Shown here: positions 34,917-48,759 of the stretch, in pieces
Position numbering within the stretch: the stretch's first letter is position 1
How the letters are laid out: each line of letters starts with the position of its first letter
Source of the DNA: Panorpa germanica
Lineage: Eukaryota > Arthropoda > Insecta > Mecoptera > Panorpidae
Length of the DNA: 64,000 nucleotides
Direction: 5' to 3'
NCBI GenBank assembly: GCA_963678705.1
Contig: OY783206.1
Location: forward strand, 18,487,807 to 18,551,806
The notes under the pieces: model-generated
The model's database searches: none
What the model saw: the letters and a program-made list of their open reading frames with translations, nothing else
Told to the model about the DNA's origin: nothing
Position numbers and translations under genes: made by a program

Positions 34917-37900
34917 ATGGCATCTAATAATTCACTGGCATTAATCGAATCGGCAGACTTGGCAATTCGCAGTGAAAACATACATACAACACGAAGAACT
35001 ATGGGATTGCATTAAGGTTAACCCGGCGTCACCCGCAGATTCAAAACGTGATACAAAAGCGAAAACAAAGATAATTCTTTGTTCTGGACGACGAAAGGCT
35101 CGGGACATTGCTGCTCTCCGGTTTGCCCAAATCATATTAACCAATGATTATTGCGATCGAAAGCTCTGGCACAAAAATAACTGCAGACAGTGTTAAAGCA
35201 AAACTATTGCAAGATGTTAGAAATTCTGACAACAACACAACGGCTTTTGCTGTAAACAAGAAGTTCTACAAGGGTCCGAGATGTTATTTCTGCAATCAAT
35301 ATGGACATAAACGCTCTGAATGCAACAAATACAAACCCATGAACAAGACACAGAAACCTAGCTCTTCTTATGCTGCTGTGTTTGTTGCATCATCCCACTA
35401 TAATGATGCTTGGTACATAGACTCCGGTGCTTCGGCACATATGACTAAGACCAAGAATATAATTGTAAAGGAAACTACCCCTATAACAAAGAACATTCGT
35501 GTTGCTGATAACAAATTGTTATCTGTGCAAAGCTCAGGAGATGTCAGCTTAAATATTTTTGACCAAAACGGGCAAGAGAATAAGATTCTGTTTACAAATG
35601 TTTTATATGTTCCTGAATTGGCAACTAATCTGATATCTGTTAGCCAAATTATTAAAAATGGAGGCTAAGTCAAAGTTGATACCTCAGGCTGTGTGATCAT
35701 GAACAGCAAGAATCAAATAATAGCAACTGCCAGCATTGTAAATAACATGTACCGGCTGAACATGCCTGAAAGCCTTGCGCACATGTCCAGTGTTGAACAT
35801 GAACAAGATTCTTTTTGCTGGCACCAGAGGATGGGACATCTTAATTTCCAAACTTTGAAAAAATTGTCTGATAACACAGAGCATTTAACTTTCTCAGGAA
35901 AAACAAAAATTTCTGACATGCATAACTTGTACAGAAGGAAAGCAGACACGGTTACCTTTTAAAACTGATGGATTAAGAGTCACCAAACCCCTAGAACTGG
36001 TTCATTCTGACGTATGTGGACCAATGGAAACCCAGTCTCTCGGTAAGAGCAGATATTTATTAACCTTCCTAGATGAATATTCCAAGAAGATTTCAGTATA
36101 CTTTCTTCACAACAAGTCTGAAGTGCTCAGTAAATTCAAAGAATTCAAGCAAGAAGTTGTAAATCATTTGGATGCTCATATAAAGGTCCTTCGTACAGAC
36201 AACGGACTTGACTACGATAACAAAGCCTTCTCTGATTACCTGAAAGGTGCCAGAATCATCCATCAAACCATCACACCATACACGCCTGAACAAAATGGGA
36301 CTGCGGAACGCATGAATCGGACACTGGTTGAAAAAGCGAAGTGCATGCTACTCAACGCTGGTCTGCCGAAGTTGTATTGGGCAGATGCAATACACACTGC
36401 TGCTTACATCATTAATCGTTCCCCAACCAGATCCGTAGCTTTTAAGACTCCTATGGAAATGTGGTCTGAACGCAAACGAAATGTTAATCATATGCGTATA
36501 TTGGGCTGCGAGGCAATGGTTCATCTACCTAAAGAAAAACGCAGAAAATGGGACTCAAAGGCTCACAGAATGATTTTTATCGGATACTGCGACCATACAA
36601 AAGGATACAGATTCACATTACTAAATATTAGAAAGGTAATAAAGAGCAGAGATGCTGTATTTCTTGAATACTCAGTGAAGAGAGACTTTGTTTCGGTAGA
36701 ATTGTATGAGACAGAAACTAAAAATGTCAAAATAAATACAAAAAAAGAAGATGTAAGAGAAAAAGCAAAAACGGAAGAGGACAGCTTGATTGACAATGAC
36801 ACAAATTCAGAAAGTTCATATGAGACAGAAAAAGGAAACAGGTCAACATCCGACAGTGAATACTTACCTAACACCAGTATTGATTCTCCTCCTGTCCGTA
36901 ATGTGACATTGAGACCAAGAAATAAAACAAAAAATAAGAATTTTAACTGTCCATGTACTGAGGAACATACTCATCTGTGTTTATTCTCATCCTGTGTTCC
37001 TGTAACATATGAAAAAGCAGTACATTCAACAAATAAAAATGAATGGATAAAGTCAATAAATGAAGAACTTGATGGTCATAAGAAAAATGAAATCTGGACA
37101 TTGATAGAAAATCCTCCAAATGCCAAAGTGATCGGCAGTAAATGGGTGTTCCGAATAAAGGAAGAGTCAACGGGTTCACGGTTCAAATCGAGACTTTGTG
37201 CTAAGGGATTTGCACAAACCGCAGGTATTGACTACACAGAAACCTTCGCTCTGACTGTAAGGTATGATTCAATACGTTTATTGCTTTCCATGGCTGTTTA
37301 AAATAAACTTAAAATATTACAACTTGATGTAAAAACTGCATTTTCTCATAGTGAACTTGAAGAGACTATACTTATGTCTCCGCCTGAAGGTCTATCCTGT
37401 GGAAACAACATGGTATGCAAGCTCAACAAGTCGCTGTATGGTTTAAAGCAAGCCCCCAGAAGCTGGAATAAGAAATTTGACTCAATATTAAAAAAATTTG
37501 GCTTCATCAACAGCAAAGCTGATCAATGTGTGTCTGTTGGTCTTGTCAATAATGAGAAATGTTATCTTTGTCTGTATGTGGATGATGGCCTACTATTTTC
37601 TAAAACTGAATCCACTCTGAAAGAAGTAACCAAAGAACTACAATCTGTACTGAAAGTAAAAATATTGAACACACCAAGTAATTTTGTGGGCATGCAAATT
37701 GAGATATTTAGCAACGGTATTTTTATACATCAGACCAAGTATGTTGAACAACTGTTAGAGAAGTTTAACATGACTGATGCTAACCCGAACACTGTTCCAG
37801 TGGACCCTCATGTCAAGCTACAAAAGGGAGATGGAGAACCAGAGAAAAACTATCAATACAGAGAAGCTGTGGGTTCTCTTATGCATCTGGCTACAGTCAG

Positions 37901-38483
37901 TCAACCAGAAATTATGTTTGCCGTAAGCCTGGTGAGTCGATTTTTAAGTTGCTATAACAAATGACACTGGAATGCTGTCACGAAGATCTTCAAGTACCTG
38001 AAGGATACTAAAGATTATGGCCTGAACTACTCATCAACATCCGAGCCACCAGCAGTTACTTGCTACGTCTTCATAAAGAATGGTGCTGCTGTGACATGGT
38101 CCAGCCAACGCCAACAGACGGTTGCTCTGTCAACAACAGAAGCTGAATTTATGGCAGCCTGTGCTGCAACAAAAGAAGCTATGTGGATAAAGCAAGTGTT
38201 ATGTGATATTAGTGAATATAAACAAGACATTATGTGTTTACATTTGGACAATCAAAGTGCCATCAGTGTAATCAAAAATATTAATTTTCATAAAAGATGT
38301 AAACATATTGATATTAAGTATCACTTCATAAAAGAAAAATATTCTCAAAAGATTATAGATCTTAAATCTGTAAGCACTGCTGATCAATATGCAGATATAT
38401 TAACTAAAGCATTGTCAAAAGATAAATTCCAATTCTTAAGATCTAAACTTAGTATGTTTAACTACAACTCTTTTGTTAAGTGA
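34917..38483 (+). pseudogene. Copia gag-pol, broken
   Basis: Traces in order: gag (YIQHEELWDCIKV near 34975, internally deleted and frame-broken by about 35150); zinc knuckle CYFCNQYGHKRSEC (about 35282); protease DSGASAHM (about 35420); integrase zinc-binding WHQRMGHLNF (about 35820); integrase core with HSDVCGP, VLRTDNG and TPEQNGTAERMNRT (36000-36330); RT with KWVFRIKEE, LDVKTAF and YVDDGLLF (37130-37600); RNase H (37970-38483). Lesions: TAA at 35666, a frameshift near 35920, TAA at 37299-37301, TGA at 37962-37964, and an 18-codon deletion that removes the first RNase H catalytic Asp. It cannot act autonomously. Confidence 0.92.
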
Positions 38484-38573
38484 TATGTTAGAATATCTTG
38501 TAGTATAACTTGATTAATATTTTCATGTTTTTTTGACACTCAATTAATTATGATTTGTTGTTAGAATGTCTAA

Positions 38574-38585
38574 ATTTAGAGGGAG
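38574..38585 (+). promoter_or_regulatory. Polypurine tract of the 34.5-38.8 kb Copia
   Basis: AGAGGGAG immediately before the 3' LTR, same as at 1141-1152. Confidence 0.75.
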
Positions 38586-38797
38586 TGTTGGATTTAAATT
38601 TAACGCCCTCTCGGGATTGATACTACTACTCTTCTATCTTTCTTTTTACACTCGGTAATACTGTAGGTAATACTGTACTCTGTAATACTGTACTATGTCG
38701 TTCTATACTCTGTGACATCTTAATGCAAGTGTACATTTAGTTAATAAAATAAACCTGAATAATATAAAATATTAGTTTATTTCTGCTAAATATAACA
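38586..38797 (+). repeat. Copia 3' LTR (copy B)
   Basis: 212 bp, TG…CA. Nearly identical to 1153-1364. Confidence 0.9.
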
Positions 38798-40570
38798 TTA
38801 CCGTCTCACTAAATTATTTATATTGTATACTGTGAAACTTCACCATTATATCGTAGATTTAAACGGCTCTTATAAACTCTCATAAAGCATGAGAGGCTCA
38901 CCTACGCACTCTTGCAATTTGAACTATACATGCAGGACTTGTTCTATCATGTCCAGTGAGTGATCAAAAATGATTTTATTTTCTGTGTGCATTTCCATTG
39001 TGCGTTTTTGTTAGGATTTGCAATCCTGATATTAATATAGAGATTCTAACATGTTGTCACGTTTTTTTAGTTTTTGAATTACGTATTAGCGAACTAAGGA
39101 TGCTCTCACACAGTGATTGTAGCATTGATTCGCATTAGCACACTTAAGCATGAGCTCAAGTTTCTACTATAATATTTAGGAATACACCACAGTATTAACT
39201 ATCCGCTGTCCATGAAATCGTACATACAAAGTGGACCGCAATCGTTCTGTACGAAGATGCATCTATTCTAGAGAGTTCAGAAATATAAGAGTCCGTGTAG
39301 AACGTAGAGACGTATGAACTACAGACTTCTTTGATACAAAACAGTGTCTTGATAAACATTAAGTTACTCATGATAAAGTGTGTTTATGCTAAACAACTGG
39401 AGCCAATGTAAGAGTACCCTAAAACACTCCTAGAGCTCCTATCATCGAACCTTAAAAATAATTGTTACTTTTATTTACTTTTTCTCAAAAATGTAATTTT
39501 ATAATTTAAAATTTGTTGAAAAACAACTAATCATCCATCATGATATTTGAATTTCTTAGTCATTTATTTTACTAGAACATAAACATAAATAATTGACCTG
39601 ACTAGAAATATCTTCCATTACTAAATTTTAAAATAAATGTATGTCTGAATCTAAAACCCTTTAACTTGTAAACCTCTAGTTTACACAAAAATGGCCAGCT
39701 TGTGTGATTCTTTTATTTTTTAATAAATATTTAAATAAACTTATATAAAATTTGATCAACTATCGTTAAATATTGATAAATAAATTATATTTTACAATTA
39801 ACAATCAAGTTTTTGTTACTGGTCCACTACTAAGGCAGTATCTATTATTAGGCAAATTTAGTTCACAAAATTACTTAAAAAAACCATTTTAAAATTGTCT
39901 ATATATAGCAAAAGATACATTTAGTTTCGTTTATTCATTTAGTTTATTTTTTCAGTCTTCAATAAATCATTTTATATTAATATATATTTAAAATAATAAC
40001 TTTGCAATTTTCTTTATAAAATTGTCTATAAAAAAGACTAGTTCTTAGTTCTAAGTCTTTTAAAGACACAGAACACAGTTACATTGTTAATATTTTTTAT
40101 TATCAAATGAAAATGGTAAAATATAAATTAAAATAATTGCTAGGTTTTAACTAAATTATCACATAGCTTATTATATTTAAAAAATTATAAGTAATAAATA
40201 TTTATTTTTATAAATAAATAATATTTTATATAAGAATTACTTTATCTTTAAAATTCAGTGGAATACTTTTTAAAATTTGTTTAATTGAAAAATAGATTAT
40301 ATAAAATGATTGTTTTTTTTTTAAATTATTTTTAGACAATTTCTTTGTTAAAATATAGGAATAAAAAATTAAGTTATTTTCTTTGTAATAAGGTTAAATA
40401 ATTGTAATTGTATACTTGCAGAAGTATATATGAATAATATACTTTCATAAATCTTCATCTTGTTTTTAAATAATGTAATATATATATAACTTCTGCAAGT
40501 ATATGTATAAATTATATATTCAATTTAGAATAAGTAGTAATTTAAATACAATTCTTGTCCCTGAGACTAT
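38798..40570. other. AT-rich duplicated DNA without genes (copy B)
   Basis: Counterpart of 1365-3180, including the hairpin near 40410-40505. No coding signal seen. Confidence 0.55.
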
Positions 40571-40576
40571 TTTATT
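40571..40576 (-). promoter_or_regulatory. Possible polyadenylation signal for spargel-like copy B
   Basis: AATAAA on the minus strand, 89 nt after the exon 6 stop. In such AT-rich DNA this hexamer is common, so support is weak. Confidence 0.35.
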
Positions 40577-40664
40577 GCAGAATCTATCCTCACCACAAAA
40601 TAACCGTTTAGAAAATTATTATTTCTAAATAATGATATGCAGTATATTTGCATATTATTTTTAA

Positions 40665-40834
40665 CTAATATTTTAACTTTCCTAAAATTAACGTGTTGTC
40701 ATGTAGCAGAAAATTTTTATTTTCGTGGATTCTTTTCATTTTAAATGTTTCTAATAAGTACGTATAATCGGTTATTTGTTCTCTGAAGTTATCAATCGGC
40801 TCCACGTTGCTCTCGTCATTGCACATTTTTTCAT
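40665..40834 (-). CDS. Exon 6 (last coding exon) of spargel-like copy B
   Basis: 170 nt after the acceptor TTCTGTTAATTTCAG. Its first two bases join the last G of exon 5 to make GAT (Asp), giving YSDLD across the junction, as in the PGC-1 family tail. It encodes MCNDESNVEPIDNFREQ… and FKMKRIHENKN and stops at TAG 40665-40667. Confidence 0.7.
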
Positions 40835-41816
40835 CTGAAATTAACAGAACTTTTATTAGATTGCTATGGAAGAAATCCTCGGTTTTATAAACATTCCAAA
40901 AACACAAAAAATAATTAAGACCAGAAAACACAATAAGATTTTTTTTGCTTTCAAATGTGTGACAATGGTGATGGGATTAGGATTTAATCTAATTCAAAAC
41001 TATATTAAAATACGTACATCACAATATAGCGGGGATGCCTATTATGAAAATATACAATAAGGTTGTGAACTCATTTTAGGGCTAAATTTTTTAATACTTT
41101 AATGAAATTTTGATTATTAAACGTATATTGGCGTTTATATTTTATTAATATTTATATAAAGTTTAAATTTTATTTAGCTGCGTGACGTCATAGTTGATGA
41201 CTTTGAAATATGAGTAATCTTATTTATTTTTCGTTAACTATCCCGATTATTGAAACAATATGGGTCGATGCAATAGCTGCTTTAGCTTTATCGTTTATTT
41301 CTACATCTCTTTTGTAAGTCTCTTGCACAGTGATGATAAAGGTTGGCAAATAATAGTATAGAAGAAGACTGCGAAGCTAATACTACAATTATAGTATATA
41401 ATTATGATGGAATTATTATGTTACACAATCGGTATTTTATTTGTTATTATTTATTTAGTATAACGCAATATACTAGGGATTACCCGCGGCAAGCGACGAA
41501 TTCATTTCGAAGCGTCTATTGAATTTCATGCCATCAAATTTTAATGCCATTTTTAAATTGAAATATTTAACTCGTTCCATATTTATTTTACATATAACAA
41601 ATAATTTTTCATATAAACTGACTTAAAAAAAATATTTTTTTCAATTTGTTCATTATTTGACCAACTTTTTTTCAAAATTTGTGAATTTTTTTTTCGATTT
41701 GTAAATTAGCTTATGTACGATTTTGCCAATCAAATTAAATAAAGTTTAAAGAAATAGAACACGGTAGACGGGAAAGCCGAAAAGCACACAATTAATAATA
41801 TATAATACAATAAGAA

Positions 41817-42426
41817 AATCCTATATTATAAACATTATATCAAGGGAAAGTTTATTTGTTTATATGATTGTTTGTTTATATGTTTACGCGATTCGTATGG
41901 TGGCTCAAAAACGGATCCGCGAATTTTCCTGAAAATTGTCTATCGTAGAGAAAAGAATTCTAAGACTTTTGACTTCCCCGTAGATTCGTAAAAGATAGAA
42001 AGTTGACATTTTCCATATGAGTTACGGTGTTTAATAGTAATATTTTTGGAAATTTAGAAACTAAAAAATTAAAAATGGGGGCGTTGAGAAAATTAGGGGG
42101 CTCGGTAGGAAACTTTAAAGAAACCTCAAATTTTGGATTGTGCAGTAACTAAATATGATATTGAGAAAAAAAAAGACAAAAATTTATTTGGATGCACAGG
42201 GGCGGTTTTAGCCGAGAGTAAAAAATTGAACTAGAAAGTTGAAATTTTGTATATGAGCTAACTTTGGTACCTAATTTAGAAACCGAAAAAGAAAATCCAA
42301 AATTTTGAAAAAAAAGTTGGTCAAATAATGAACAAATTAAAATTTTTTTTTATAAAAACATAAGAAAATAAACATATAAACATAGAAACATATAAACATA
42401 CAGTTGGAACATTATAATATAAGATT
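41817..42426. mobile_element. MITE with 15-bp TIRs (copy B)
   Basis: Counterpart of 4660-5269. One mismatch in the right terminal repeat (ATAAGATT instead of ATAGGATT). Lies in intron 5. Confidence 0.8.
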
Positions 42427-42539
42427 TATTTTTTTAACGTTACATAACTGTACTTTTCATGTACAGTTCATCCGACATTTATTCAGTTTCCTATATAACT
42501 TTTACACATTTGCTAATATTTATGGCTTTTACTACTTAC

Positions 42540-42688
42540 CCAAGTCAGAGTATTTGTCAGTTCCACAGAAACCGCGTCGGTTTCCATAACCAAAATTACA
42601 TCCTCTAAACACGCTTACACGGGGTGCGAAATTCTTGGCTTTATTAGATGCATTTTGGCTAGAGAACTTCACAAAGCCGCATAGGACT
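42540..42688 (-). CDS. Exon 5 of spargel-like copy B: second half of RRM
   Basis: 149 nt and open, acceptor GTTTTATAG, donor GTAAGT. It contains the RNP1-like CGFVKF and then GCNFGYGNRRGFCGTDKYSDL. In known PGC-1/spargel proteins the equivalent stretch is an FGGRRxFC…YADLD type motif. Confidence 0.72.
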
Positions 42689-42768
42689 CTATAAAACAAA
42701 CATTTATTGTATATATCTGTAGATCTTTCAGATAATCGTACCTACATATAATTAAGAAAATCTACAAC

Positions 42769-43084
42769 GTGCTTTGCTGATTAAACGACTCCACACATTT
42801 TGAAGAACTCTTGATATTCTTCATTCGTGTATTCTCTCTTTATATCACAGATATAGATTGTCTTCCGTTCGTCTTCATCGTCATATTTGTATCTTTTGAC
42901 ATATGGTCGAGGGGATGAATCATCATAGACCCCCTTGCGCTTCCTTTCATTATCATAAATATATCTCTTAGGATGTGCTACAGGGCTTGGGGAACGCAGT
43001 ACTGGTCGTTTCATTGGTTTGTAAACCGAATCACGGAAACGTTGGCCCTCAGCTTCTTCTGCATAAGAATCCGATCCGGTTTGA
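42769..43084 (-). pseudogene. Exon 4 of spargel-like copy B
   Basis: Acceptor intact. CAA has become TAA at 42781-42783, and about 30 bp including the splice donor are deleted near 42768, so it cannot splice to exon 5 as copy A would. Confidence 0.72.
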
Positions 43085-43156
43085 CTAAAAAAAAAAAATT
43101 ATTTTACTTTTCGTTAGTTTAGAAAATTTAATTAAATTAATAGATCTGTTTATTAC

Positions 43157-45165
43157 TTGTTTCGTGATTGCGATGGTGATCTACTATAACTTCCATCACA
43201 TCTTGATCTTGACGATGATTTTTTTAGACTTTTATTATTAGTAGATACTAAACGACTTGCACTCCTTTCACGCGAATAGCTACTTCGATATGTAGCCAGA
43301 TGATCATATTTAGAAGACTCTCGAGTGTGACCTCGCGAATATTTTCTACGTTTTTCTTCTGGTGATCTTCTACGATGTTGAGAATATTTTCGTATTGGTG
43401 ATTGACTGCAAATTGACTCAATTGTTTTGCTCTGTGGTGTTTGCGTAGATTTAGAAATTGTCTCTATCTTACTTTCACGTGGCTCATCATTATCGTTGCT
43501 TATTGTTTTATCTTCTTGAACAGGCTTACATATTTTTGAAGTTGTAGATACGTCTGCATCTTTCTCACGTGGATTATATGTGATCTCAGTATTGCACGCT
43601 ATTGAAAAACATATCCTTTGCTTAACATAAAATAAAACTGATCCTTTACATATTTTTGATGTTACTTCAGTATTAGTTTGTTTACTGGAGTTTTCAATCA
43701 GAGATTGAATTTCGCGTGTTGAAGTCACAGGTATTACCACTTCATCTTGAAGAACTTTCTTATTGTTTTTCTTATTGATCAAGAATTGTGCTGTCTTAGA
43801 AATAATTTTCATCTGCACAAAATTTGGAGGCAGTGGTTCTACTTTTGGTAGATCATTATACGGTGTCAATAACTGTTTATTGTTTACACCAACTGTTTTT
43901 ATGCGTCCGCTTGTAGTATTTGACATTTTTAAGTGTTGCACAGTTTGAATTGACTCTTCAACAATCGGGTGAGACTTTTTTGTTTCAATGGTATTAACTA
44001 GCACAGGGTTTCTATAATTATCTGTATGTTGTATAAAATTTTTTTAAAAATTATTTCTTTTTAATAACGAATTTTGTTTTGTTTTATTTTCTCCTTATTT
44101 GATGTGTCTATCTTTCGACGATATATTTCCGTCTTCGGAGTTATTATTTTTTGTTTTAATATCACTTAAAACAGTTTCGTATTGTAACGATCTTTCTTTT
44201 TTAAAAAATACATATTTAAGAACCTCATTTTTTTTTGCTGAAATATTGTTGGATAACTTTGTACATTTTGCTGTCAAATTATTATGGTGTATTTTATTAT
44301 CCATTTGCGTTGACGTAATTTTGACTTTTACCTCAGTCAATTTTTTGTCGGTTTCCGTATAATTATTAATGGTTTTCGTCCGCGTCTTTTCTACATTTTT
44401 CTCCTTCCTGTAGTTGTGACGTTCTAATGCAGCTTCGGATGTAATAGTGGAAATTGATTTCTTACTTGTTACTTTCTCAAACTGTGGTTGCGAAATTACC
44501 GATTTCGAATTTTGATAAATGTTTTTCTTTTCTCATGTTTTCTGCTGATTTAATTTTTTTCGAGAAACTGCACGAGATTTATGACTGCCACCCGAAGATT
44601 CGTTCTTTTTTTGTGATACTTCTTCCTTCATTGATTCAGTAACAAGTAATTGACTTTTCATATGCTTTTCATTTATATTATCGACGACATTTTTAGATCC
44701 AGCAATTTTAGATGTTTCCTTTTCTTGTTTTTTCACTTGTGTCACTTTGCCTTCACTCTCATGTAATTTAGTAACCTTGTTTAGTAACTTATCTTTTCTA
44801 ATATTATTTTGTTTTTTTATTTTCTTTAGTCCACAATTCCTTTTACCAATTTTGTTATCACTAGATACTTTAACTTTATTATCACCTGCAGAAACTTCAT
44901 AACTTTTAGGAGGAAATTGAATGTCCTCGTTTATTTTACTATCTATTTTTTTATTGTCTATTTAACTGTTTATTTCACTAATATCACAATTTTGATGACT
45001 ATTTGTATTTTTGGTTTTACTAGTTTCTTTTTCAATGTCTGCGCACTCATCGTCACTAAGGAATATTGGCGGTTGTTCACCCACAGGATCGTCTAATGAA
45101 ATTTTTTTACCAATGCCGTATTGACGTTTTTTACTTTTCGCTGGTTTTAGGCTATGATCAATTTC
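43157..45165 (-). pseudogene. Exon 3 of spargel-like copy B
   Basis: Homologous to 6023-7986. Acceptor and donor are kept. The frame is broken repeatedly, for example a TGG-to-TGA change near 44536, a TAA near 44963 and indels near 44030-44090. It has 45 bp of RS-rich sequence (CDGSYSRSPSQSRNK end) that is shorter in copy A. Confidence 0.72.
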
Positions 45166-45413
45166 CTAAAAATATAAAGAAGGGATGTAACAATTTGGTA
45201 AATATACAAACGAAAAATTTATCTTCTAATATAAATTCCATAATTATAAAAGGTAGAGTACATTCATCAGCTACTGTATCATAAAACTGTGATTAGTAAG
45301 TAAACGAAAATATATAGCTAACTAAATGGATGTTACAAGTTTATTTCTACATTTATTCTATTGGTACCACTTTCATAATTAATGAATTATATCTAGAAAA
45401 GAAAATAACTTAC

Positions 45414-46096
45414 GGGATTTTGTTTAGATGGAACTGAATCTTCGCATGTATTAAACATCTGGTCTGCACAAATTGATTCTACGTCCACGCATTCATCTTC
45501 AGTATCTTTAGAATTACATGGTGTATAATTTGTAAGTTAGAAATATTTTCGGTATTTCTATCTCGAACAGGTGTTCGTATAGAAGAAACTTTCATTTCTA
45601 TTCTACTTGGAGTAGATTGAATATCCGTGAATGGTTCAACAAAATTACTACTTGTTAATTCGTGTAGCATATCTGCTACAACGAAAGAGCCATTTAAATC
45701 TTACTCTTTAGATCCATCTTCACCATTTATATAACTTACTAAATCCAAAAACGAATTTTGTGAGTGTGCTATTTCATCTTTAACGTCTTCCACTTTCTCT
45801 TCTGCTGCTATTTCTTGTGTTGTTATTTCTTTTGTTGCTATTTCTTGTGCTAGTTCTTGTTGTGAGTTTTCATCTTCGACAATATGAGTATTGTTTTCTA
45901 ATAAAAATTCGCTTACGTAGTCGCTAAAACTTTTATTCAAATTTAATTTTTCTGCACTTTCAAGAGGTTGTAACTGAATATTTTCCAAGTCAAATAAAGC
46001 ACTATATATAAGGCAACATATTGTCATGGCGTCTGTGAGTTTCTGGTAATGAAACGGACTTTTCATTTTTCTTGCGTGTTGAAGTTTTTGGATAGA
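45414..46096 (-). pseudogene. Exon 2 of spargel-like copy B
   Basis: Homologous to 8235-8935. A one-base deletion near 45537, TAA near 45702 and a deletion around 46006-46015 break the frame. Confidence 0.72.
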
Positions 46097-46260
46097 CTGT
46101 AACATAATGAAAAACATTGAATTTATTTATTTTATATTTTGAATTTAGTTCCATTATTTCTACATTATGCTGATTCTACAACATTGAAACTACCATTCAA
46201 ATCTTTTGGGGAATCGTATAAATATTTTGAATCATTTGGAATAACAATAACATTACTCAC

Positions 46261-46910
46261 TTTTGATGCTATCTTTATTTATTTGCTGTGCAAATCTGTT
46301 GCTTTTACTTTCATTTTTCTCCACATTTTTATCATCTTCAGAGTCTGAACTTCGTGATAAATTTAATGGTTGTATTTTTGCTAAGCTATCTAAACGACCT
46401 TGCTTGCTGGATCGTACATCTGAATCAGAGTCTGAGTCAGAGTCCGAGCTGGAATCAGACTCAGAGCTGGAGCTAGAGCTAGAGCTTGAACTGCCTGAAT
46501 TGCTAGAACTGCCTGAACTGCTAGAACATGATGATCTACGTTCTGTACCAACACTCAATTTATTACAGGCTTCTGAGACGAACTCCTTATTGAAAATCTG
46601 CTTCGCACAGACATCAAGATTATCATTTCTAACAGTATATGATGGAGTAGGTCGAAGTTGCAGCGATAGAAGCACTGGAGTCATTCGTGGGGGCTGTTTA
46701 GGTGTAAAAGAGCCACGAAAGAGTGATTTAGACTCTTGTCGTACAGCCATTTGTAATTCAGACTCATGCAGCACAGTCACTTGTGATTTTACCGTTTCGG
46801 CAACAGTCGCAGATGGTTTTACCACATTTATTTGAGTCACAGGCCTCACAACTTCTTGCACGAATTGTTTCAACCGTGGGGTATGTGCTTTTCTAATCTT
46901 CTGCACCATT
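46261..46910 (-). CDS. Exon 1 (first visible) of spargel-like copy B
   Basis: 650 nt, open; the two extra codons come from HTPRLKQ against HTPKQ in copy A. Acceptor CTTGCAG, donor A|GTGAGT. Ser run followed by an SD-rich acidic tract. Confidence 0.72.
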
Positions 46911-47396
46911 CTGCAAGAAAAAATACAAAATTTATAAAAATTAATTTAGGTTATAAAAAGTCAGTGGAAAAGTCAGTCGAAAAGTATAAACAAATTTTAA
47001 AATTTTTGCTAGTGGTTTTAAATTTGTTAAAGTGAAATTACAATTCCTTTTAAGTTAATTGTAGTCAAAAATAGTATCTATTTCAGTCAACATTTAGATA
47101 TTTAATAAAATAAAAACGCCAATATACATTTATTAACATCTAAAATAGTTTACAAGACCATTGTGAAAAGGTAGAAAAACATCATATACATCTGTCCTAA
47201 GAAACATATGTTTTGATATTATAAACGTGATTAACAAGAATAAATAAAATCGATTTTTAATTTATTCTACAGACTTTTCGGACACTTCAAAAATGGCTAA
47301 AAATTAAGCGGTTAAATTAAAACCAATGGGTGTTGGATTAAATTAAACTAAAGTCTGAACTTTCGTGCATTAAAGAGAGAAAGAAAAAAAAACGAA

Positions 47397-47414
47397 GAGA
47401 GAGAGAGAGAGAGA
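47397..47414. repeat. GA microsatellite (copy B)
   Basis: A run of GA dinucleotides just upstream of the gene copy, slightly longer than in copy A. Confidence 0.7.
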
Positions 47415-47472
47415 TCGAATAAAGGGATAAACATACTGGTTCAAAGAAAGGATTTTTAAAACTTATTTTTCT

Positions 47473-48742
<1,270 letters not shown>

Positions 48743-48759
48743 AATGATTTATTATTAAT

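Larger units (their letters stand above)
34527..38797 (+). mobile_element. Copia LTR retrotransposon, near full-length, inactivated
   Basis: 5' LTR (34527-34751), primer binding site, gag-pol remnants, polypurine tract and 3' LTR (38586-38797), about 4.27 kb. The flanks do not match (left GAATTAG, right TTACC), and the two LTRs differ more from each other than the two 3' LTRs of copies A and B do. The left flank is hAT and the right flank is the duplicon shared with copy A. I infer that this element is a recombinant of two Copia insertions or lies on a duplication breakpoint. Confidence 0.9.
40665..46910 (-). pseudogene. PGC-1/spargel-like gene, six-exon copy B (decayed)
   Basis: Same exon layout as copy A. 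Exons: 46261-46910, 45414-46096, 43157-45165, 42769-43084, 42540-42688, 40665-40834. The 3' exons are better here: exon 5 is full length (149 nt) with LCGFVKFSSQNASNKAKNFA and NRRGFCGTDKYSDL, and exon 6 completes the protein. Exons 2-4 carry several stops and frameshifts, and the exon 4 donor is deleted. Taking the best version of each exon from A and B, the coding length is 3,957 nt, an exact multiple of three, which strongly supports the exon model. A functional parent is expected elsewhere in the genome. Confidence 0.7.

Noticed and set aside
35684-37179. Several minus-strand frames
   Set aside because: Shadows of the Copia pol sequence.
46263-46835. 190-codon plus-strand frame in copy B
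   Set aside because: Same antisense shadow of exon 1, open only because of repetitive Ser codons.
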